This document shows positions 8,379 through 11,421 of a stretch of DNA of 11,421 bases, piece after piece. The first letter of the stretch is position 1. Each line of letters opens with the position of its first letter. The position numbers and the translations under genes are program-made. The DNA is from Candidatus Cloacimonadota bacterium. GTDB lineage: Bacteria > Cloacimonadota > Cloacimonadia > Cloacimonadales > Cloacimonadaceae. The notes beneath the pieces were generated by a model. It had not been told where the DNA came from. It did not search any database and saw only the letters and a list, made by a program, of their open reading frames with translations. Location: positions 1-11,421 of the forward strand of contig JAGOIS010000031.1 of the NCBI GenBank assembly GCA_017995495.1, given 5' to 3'.

Positions 8379-8588
8379 CTACTTGTCTGTTTTGACGTTG
8401 TACTTCTTGTTGAATTTCTCCACCCGGCCGGCGGTGTCGATGATCTTCTGCTTGCCGGTGTAGAAAGGATGGCACACGTTGCAGATCTCCACCTGCATGT
8501 TGCCCTTGGTGGAACGGGTCTGGAACTCGTTCCCGCAAGCGCAGCGCACCGTTACCTCTTCATATTTGGGGTGTATTCCCTGTTTCAT
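8379..8588 (-). CDS. rpmE: 50S ribosomal protein L31, zinc-binding type
   Basis: 69 residues, typical of the type A L31 of the large ribosomal subunit. It begins [19 protein letters not shown]. All four cysteines of the zinc form are present: C16 and C18 (RCACG), C36 and C39 (ICNVCHPF). This is therefore the zinc-containing 'C+' version rather than the zinc-free paralogue some bacteria induce when zinc is short. AAGGAG lies 8 nt before the ATG. It is the first gene of the minus-strand run and ends in a strong intrinsic terminator, so most transcripts may be monocistronic. No convincing promoter is seen upstream. Confidence 0.98.
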   Translation of the reverse strand: MKQGIHPKYEEVTVRCACGNEFQTRSTKGNMQVEICNVCHPFYTGKQKIIDTAGRVEKFNKKYNVKTDK

Positions 8589-8835
8589 TTATCTGGCTCC
8601 TTGAATTGATTGCACATGAATTTTGAGTCAGGATTCCAAGGTGGGCATATCTGTCAACTGCTTTTTTACGGCTTGTGCGGCTCCAGATTTCCTGGGCGTT
8701 GCCGCAGAGTTTTCTTTGAGTATTGGCTTATTGTAACTTTCTTGTCAGCATCGAATTAGCGTCAATCACCAACCAAGGTTCGCCCCCGGTTTGGCAAAAA
8801 ATCAACAGGAACTTTCAAAAAATGAGAAAAAAACC
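8589..8835. other. Divergent intergenic stretch upstream of rpmE
   Basis: About 250 bp between the divergent rpmE start and the promoter of the secreted-protein gene. It is AT-richer than the genes, with A/T runs (for example around 8806-8834). It must hold the rpmE promoter on the minus strand, but the only perfect -35 (TTGACA, 8652-8657) lacks a matching -10 at normal spacing. No open frame with coding character is seen. Confidence 0.5.
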
Positions 8836-8864
8836 TTGACACGAAAATGTGGATTGATTAGAGT
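8836..8864 (+). promoter_or_regulatory. Sigma70-like promoter of the secreted-protein gene
   Basis: A perfect -35 TTGACA (8836-8841) and TAGAGT (8859-8864, 4 of 6 to TATAAT) are separated by 17 bp, downstream of an A-rich tract. The predicted start is near 8871, leaving a leader of about 153 nt before the ATG at 9024. Confidence 0.6.
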
Positions 8865-8879
8865 GGCGTCAGATGGTAA

Positions 8880-9015
8880 TAGTCCTCAAAGAATGGGACT
8901 GAATTATATGTATTGTGTATAACGGGAGTATGCGCTGTACCTAGCATGCTTTCAGCCAGGTGACAATCAGTAGGTTGCATTTTAGCCTGGCTTGTCCGAG
9001 GCAACCTAAAAGGAG
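8880..9015 (+). ncRNA. Structured 5' leader with candidate pseudoknot abutting the ribosome binding site
   Basis: Three elements follow each other in the leader. Hairpin 1: AGTCC (8881-8885) with GGACT (8896-8900), flanked by G-U pairs, 8-nt loop. Hairpin 2: ten pairs between 8924-8933 and 8944-8953, three of them G-U, 10-nt loop. Directly adjacent, AGCCAGG (8954-8960) matches CCTGGCT (8986-8992), and TAGGTTGC (8971-8978) matches GCAACCTA (9001-9008). The last two stems interleave, so they form either an H-type pseudoknot (loops of 9, 6 and 8 nt, sterically reasonable) or two mutually exclusive hairpins. The final paired base is one nucleotide before AAGGAG (9010-9015), which is 8 nt from the ATG. 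Folding could therefore control ribosome access, as in translational riboswitches or protein-binding leaders. I do not recognise a known riboswitch consensus. The pairing is visible; the function is inference. Confidence 0.5.
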
Positions 9016-9023
9016 AATAAGGT

Positions 9024-9968
9024 ATGAAGAAATTTGTTTTATTAGCAGTAATTGCGATGCTAGCCTGTGGTGCGTTTGCAGTTAATTACTACAGAGTGAT
9101 CGTCCAAGTTTGGGACGGCAGCAACTACATCGGCGTCTATAACTTCACCGGTCCCCTGAACGGTACCACCCCCTACTACAGCAGCCCGACTGTTAATTAT
9201 TCCGCCTACTTCGGCACCTACACCATGCAAAGCCCCGCTCCCGTAGGTTGGTACTGGGAATTTACCGAGTACACCAACTTGGATTCCGTTAGTGACTTTG
9301 CCCGGGATCCCAACAATCCGAATCTGTGGACTGCCTACGTAACCTTCAATCTGATCTATGATGAGGGTCAGGTTCCTGTCGAACTGAGCAGCTTCACCGC
9401 CACGCTCACGGCCATGAATGATGTGCAGATCAATTGGATAAGCCAGTCCGAGAGCAACATGATGGGTTATCGTGTTTATCGTAACGAAACCCTCAGTCAG
9501 GACAACGCTATTCTGATTACCCCGATCATTATCCCTGCTACCAACACCAGCCAACAACAGATCTACACTGTGGTTGACAACGAAGTGGAGATAGGCGGCA
9601 CCTATTATTACTGGCTGGAAACCGTGGAGGCCAACTCGAGCCTGTTCTTCGGTCCTGTAAGCATTATCGTCGAGGGTGAAGTTCCTCCGATTTATCCGGA
9701 AGTCACTGCCCTCAAGAATGCCTACCCTAATCCCTTCAAAACCAACACCAATATCGAAGTTGAGCTGAAAGAAGGCGACCAGGGAACCGTGACCATCTAC
9801 AACCTTCAAGGCAAGGTTGTGAAGGTGTTTGAGGTTCAGTCTGGCTCCCACACCATCAGCTGGAATGGCATGGACAGCAACGGCGCGGTCTGCGGCAGCG
9901 GCATCTACCTCTACAAGCTGAGCACACCTTCTGTCAACCAGACCAAGAAGATGATCATCGTCAAGTAA
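9024..9968 (+). CDS. Secreted protein with FN3-like domain and type IX secretion sorting domain
   Basis: 314 residues, with a start fixed by AAGGAG 8 nt upstream. A signal peptide (1-19, MKKFVLLAVIAMLACGAFA, cleavage before VN) sends it through Sec. Residues 20-115 are an aromatic, Asn- and Tyr-rich beta-type domain I do not recognise. Residues 117-216 look like a fibronectin-III-type fold (VPVELSSFTATLTAMNDV, NMMGYRVYRNE, YYYWLETVEA). The C-terminus (228-314) is a Por/T9SS type A sorting domain with a FlgD-Ig-like fold: NAYPNPFKTNTNIEVEL, VTIYNLQGKVVK, SGIYLYKL and a final KKMIIVK. Such domains direct passage across the outer membrane and often anchoring on the surface. Only one Cys (C290) remains in the mature protein. 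The gene stands alone with its own promoter, structured leader and terminator, so it is monocistronic. The N-terminal domain and exact role are unknown; a small surface or released structural protein is likely. Confidence 0.9.
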   Translation: MKKFVLLAVIAMLACGAFAVNYYRVIVQVWDGSNYIGVYNFTGPLNGTTPYYSSPTVNYSAYFGTYTMQSPAPVGWYWEFTEYTNLDSVSDFARDPNNPNLWTAYVTFNLIYDEGQVPVELSSFTATLTAMNDVQINWISQSESNMMGYRVYRNETLSQDNAILITPIIIPATNTSQQQIYTVVDNEVEIGGTYYYWLETVEANSSLFFGPVSIIVEGEVPPIYPEVTALKNAYPNPFKTNTNIEVELKEGDQGTVTIYNLQGKVVKVFEVQSGSHTISWNGMDSNGAVCGSGIYLYKLSTPSVNQTKKMIIVK

Positions 9969-9990
9969 TCGATATTGATCAACCCTATAT

Positions 9991-10018
9991 AAGTCCCGGT
10001 GCGAACCGGGACTTTTTT
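9991..10018 (+). terminator. Rho-independent terminator of the secreted-protein gene
   Basis: A perfect 10-bp stem AAGTCCCGGT (9991-10000) / ACCGGGACTT (10005-10014), closed by a GCGA tetraloop (GNRA type) and followed by a T-run to 10018. It lies 22 nt after the stop codon and is strong. Confidence 0.95.
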
Positions 10019-10477
10019 GCTGCTATATTTTTGGTAGCATAAATCACGCGTGGGATGATGCTTGGGTGAGAAGAAGCGGTTCCCAAAATCCCAGGGGCGG
10101 ATGCTGTGTATGGCTCAGGTTCAGATTGAACGGTGAAAGGCCTCCTGGACGCGGGGTCCCGGAATCCAGGCCTTCTGGGTTATGCCTTGGGTAGGAGTCT
10201 CTGCAGACTGCGCATGAAAGGCCCCGCCAAGCATATGCCGTTTACTTGGTTTGACCGTCTGGATTCCGGGGCCCCATCCGCACCCCACGAACTCGCTGCG
10301 CTCGTCCGCGAGGACCCCGCTACCCCGGAATGACAATCCGAGTCCTGTTTGTTTAGAGTTCTGCATTCATCCAATCCCTCCACCCACCCGATTTGAAAAA
10401 GAGCCTTTATTCTGTGTTCTTGAATATTAAACGGCCTTGAACATGAACCCATGATGATGGATCGATCCTCAACACAC
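10019..10477. other. Gene-free stretch carrying a compound palindromic repeat
   Basis: About 460 bp between two convergent terminators, where no promoter or gene is needed. Open frames here (for example 10121-10366 minus, 10133-10333 plus) lack ribosome binding sites and run through palindromes, so they are not called. The middle part is a repeat-like element described separately; 10335-10477 shows nothing recognisable. Confidence 0.7.
10144..10334. repeat. Compound palindromic intergenic element (REP/MITE-like candidate)
   Basis: GGGGTCCCGGAATCCAG (10153-10169) and CTGGATTCCGGGGCCCC (10259-10275) are inverted repeats of 17 bp with one G-U-type mismatch, 89 bp apart. The second arm can also pair with a third copy, since ATTCCGGGG (10263-10271) matches CCCCGGAAT (10323-10331). 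GTC/GAC ends lie at 10257-10259 and 10332-10334. Smaller nested palindromes are CCTGGA/TCCAGG (10144-10149/10165-10170) and GTCCGCGAGGAC. The outer words GTCATTCC...GGAATCCAG resemble dispersed intergenic palindromes I recall from other bacteria. No transposase is present, so any mobility would be passive. Whether other copies exist cannot be seen here. Confidence 0.6.
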
Positions 10478-10511
10478 AAAAATCCCGTCCCTCAGCAAAG
10501 AGGCACGGGAT
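10478..10511 (-). terminator. Rho-independent terminator of the peroxiredoxin gene
   Basis: On the minus strand ATCCCGT-G-CCTC (10500-10511) pairs with GAGG-G-ACGGGAT (10482-10493) across a 6-nt loop with one internal G-G mismatch, followed by a T-run (10478-10482). It lies 21 nt after the stop codon. Confidence 0.92.
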
Positions 10512-10532
10512 GGTCTGAAATGAACTCAGCTC

Positions 10533-11198
10533 TTAGCTCAGTTTCTTGTGGCAGAGCCACCAATCCAGGCATTCGTAGTCGCCTGTTTTGGCTCCTTCCA
10601 TTCTCTTGCGGGCTGCTTCCACATCCTTGGGCGGCGGGATGATGACGTGGTCACCGAACAGTTCGCCCTTGGGCCAGTTGGCCGGCATGGCAACCTTGTT
10701 CTTGTCTGAAATCTGCATGGCTTCCACGGCCCTGAGGATCTCGTCCATGTTGCGGCCAAGTTCCTGCGGATAGTAAAGCATGATGCGGATGATGCCTTCA
10801 GCATCCACGATGAAGACCGCGCGCACGGTGTTGGTGCCTTTGCCGGGATGAATGAGGCCCAGTTTGTTGGCCACGGCTCCGGTATCCGCTATGATCGGGA
10901 ACTGGATCTCCACGTCGAGTTTATCCTTGATCCATTCAGCCCACGTGATGTGAGAAAACACCTGGTCCACGCTCATGCCAACCAGTTCGCAGTTGAGACC
11001 TCTGAATTTCTCATAGCGTTGCTGGAAGGCCACAAACTCGGTGGTGCATACGGGCGTAAAATCCGCCGGATGGCTGAACAGCACGAACCATTTGCCTTTC
11101 ATATCGTCGGGCAGGGTCATCGCGCCGCGAGTTGTTTCCACTTTCATTTGGGGGAACTTGTCGCCCAGAAGCGGTATCCCTTGTCTTTCGTTTTCCAT
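10533..11198 (-). CDS. Peroxiredoxin, Prx6/AhpC-TSA family with C-terminal cysteines
   Basis: 221 residues, the length of archaeal-type Prx6 enzymes. These reduce hydrogen peroxide and organic peroxides in the cytoplasm through a peroxidatic cysteine. That residue is C51 in [12 protein letters not shown] (43-54), with P44, T48 and R126 ([10 protein letters not shown]) completing the active site. The C-terminal dimerisation domain carries [11 protein letters not shown] (169-179). Two further cysteines near the end, C210 and C216 ([13 protein letters not shown]), recall the extra cysteines of Aeropyrum-type enzymes, so a disulfide relay rather than a strict 1-Cys mechanism is likely. AAGGAG lies 6 nt before the ATG. 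It has its own terminator and a candidate promoter, so it is monocistronic. In an anaerobe this would be an oxygen-defence gene; that lifestyle is inferred from the probable phylum only. Confidence 0.96.
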   Translation of the reverse strand: MENERQGIPLLGDKFPQMKVETTRGAMTLPDDMKGKWFVLFSHPADFTPVCTTEFVAFQQRYEKFRGLNCELVGMSVDQVFSHITWAEWIKDKLDVEIQFPIIADTGAVANKLGLIHPGKGTNTVRAVFIVDAEGIIRIMLYYPQELGRNMDEILRAVEAMQISDKNKVAMPANWPKGELFGDHVIIPPPKDVEAARKRMEGAKTGDYECLDWWLCHKKLS

Positions 11199-11213
11199 TC
11201 TGTTCTCCTTGAT

Positions 11214-11239
11214 TTATTTGATAACATACTTATTTGATA
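11214..11239. repeat. 10-bp direct repeat in the peroxiredoxin promoter/leader, operator candidate
   Basis: TTATTTGATA occurs perfectly at 11214-11223 and 11230-11239, a 16-bp period. On the coding strand (TATCAAATAA) one copy lies between the candidate -10 and the ribosome binding site, and the other touches the -10. This is where a repressor would sit, but the words are AT-rich and chance is not excluded. Confidence 0.35.
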
Positions 11240-11266
11240 TGATACCCGGAATATTCGTGCGGGCAA
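11239..11266 (-). promoter_or_regulatory. Candidate sigma70-like promoter of the peroxiredoxin gene
   Basis: TTGCCC (-35, 11261-11266; 4 of 6) and TATCAT (-10, 11239-11244; 5 of 6) are separated by 16 bp on the minus strand. The expected start near 11232 gives a leader of about 33 nt. A perfect TTGACA at 11278-11283 has no -10 at normal spacing. Confidence 0.45.
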
Positions 11267-11322
11267 GATATATTTACTGTCAACCTTAGGCTTTGGCGAG
11301 CAAGCCCTGGACAATATCTTGC
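11263..11322. repeat. 9-bp inverted repeat upstream of the peroxiredoxin promoter
   Basis: GCAAGATAT (11263-11271) and ATATCTTGC (11314-11322) are perfect inverted repeats 42 bp apart, with an inner GGCTT/AAGCC stem (11289-11293 / 11302-11306). The left arm overlaps the candidate -35. There is no U-run on either side, so it is not a terminator. Confidence 0.5.
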
Positions 11323-11350
11323 AGGATACTGCCGTGAAATCTCTCAGGCG

Positions 11351-11421
11351 ATCAATACGGAATAAATACGGAATCAATACGGATTTCATCCGTATTGATT
11401 CCGTATTTATTCCGTATTGAT
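11351..11421. repeat. Perfect 34-bp inverted repeat made of 11-bp tandem units
   Basis: Bases 11351-11384 and 11388-11421 are exact reverse complements, separated only by TTC. Each arm is three tandem copies of an 11-bp unit (AATMAATACGG on the left, its complement on the right), with the middle copy differing at one position. The right arm ends on the last base of the window. It could form a long cruciform or RNA hairpin, or be a cluster of protein-binding iterons. A fold-back assembly artefact at a contig end is also possible. There is no coding potential. Confidence 0.85.

Noticed and set aside
8652..8657. TTGACA as the -35 of an rpmE promoter
   Set aside because: At 17 bp spacing the -10 would be ATCCTG, too poor to call.
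8908..8944. Tiny upstream reading frames in the leader (4 codons each) as a leader peptide
   Set aside because: They lack properly spaced ribosome binding sites and any run of a regulatory amino acid.
9060..9851. Minus-strand open frame of 263 codons inside the secreted-protein gene
   Set aside because: The plus frame has the signal peptide, sorting domain, ribosome binding site, promoter and terminator; the minus frame has none.
10121..10366. Small open frames over the palindromic element
   Set aside because: They exist only because the palindromic GC-rich repeat lacks stops; no start signals are seen.
11351..11421. CRISPR array
   Set aside because: The 11-bp units are contiguous with no unique spacers and reverse orientation in the middle.

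Overview
The window looks like a chromosomal segment of a free-living, Gram-negative-type bacterium of the FCB group. Cloacimonadota is my best guess. The evidence is a secreted protein ending in a type IX secretion (Por) sorting domain, a SLBB-domain envelope polysaccharide exporter, a fused formiminotransferase-cyclodeaminase, and clear AAGGAG-type ribosome binding sites on most genes. No 16S rRNA or other phylogenetic marker is present, so this placement is inference. Nine of the ten genes are on the minus strand. No tRNA, rRNA, CRISPR array or transposase gene was seen.

Left part (1-2451): an exopolysaccharide/envelope pair on the minus strand, a nucleotide-sugar epimerase/dehydratase (1128-2087) overlapping by 11 nt the start of a SLBB-repeat polysaccharide export protein that runs off the left edge. 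A candidate promoter lies upstream at about 2146-2174.

Centre (2452-8588): a compact minus-strand run, in transcription order: rpmE (L31), intrinsic terminator, DUF1385/YqhQ-like membrane protein, prfA (RF1), a CNNM/CorC-type membrane protein, bifunctional formiminotransferase-cyclodeaminase, then two tandem small membrane proteins that are paralogues of each other. Most junctions overlap or nearly touch (1-nt gap; 8-, 4- and 17-nt overlaps), which points to translational coupling. The run joins translation (L31, RF1), membrane ion homeostasis and folate/histidine one-carbon metabolism.

Right part (8589-11421): the only plus-strand gene, a monocistronic secreted protein (9024-9968) with its own sigma70-like promoter, a leader of about 150 nt and a strong terminator. 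The leader holds two hairpins followed by two crossing complementary stems (a possible H-type pseudoknot) that end right at the Shine-Dalgarno sequence. It is the best candidate here for an undescribed regulatory RNA. Next comes a gene-free stretch with a compound palindromic repeat (10144-10334), then a Prx6-type peroxiredoxin on the minus strand with its own terminator, a candidate promoter and a 10-bp direct repeat in the promoter/leader. The window ends exactly at the end of a perfect 34-bp inverted repeat built from 11-bp tandem units.
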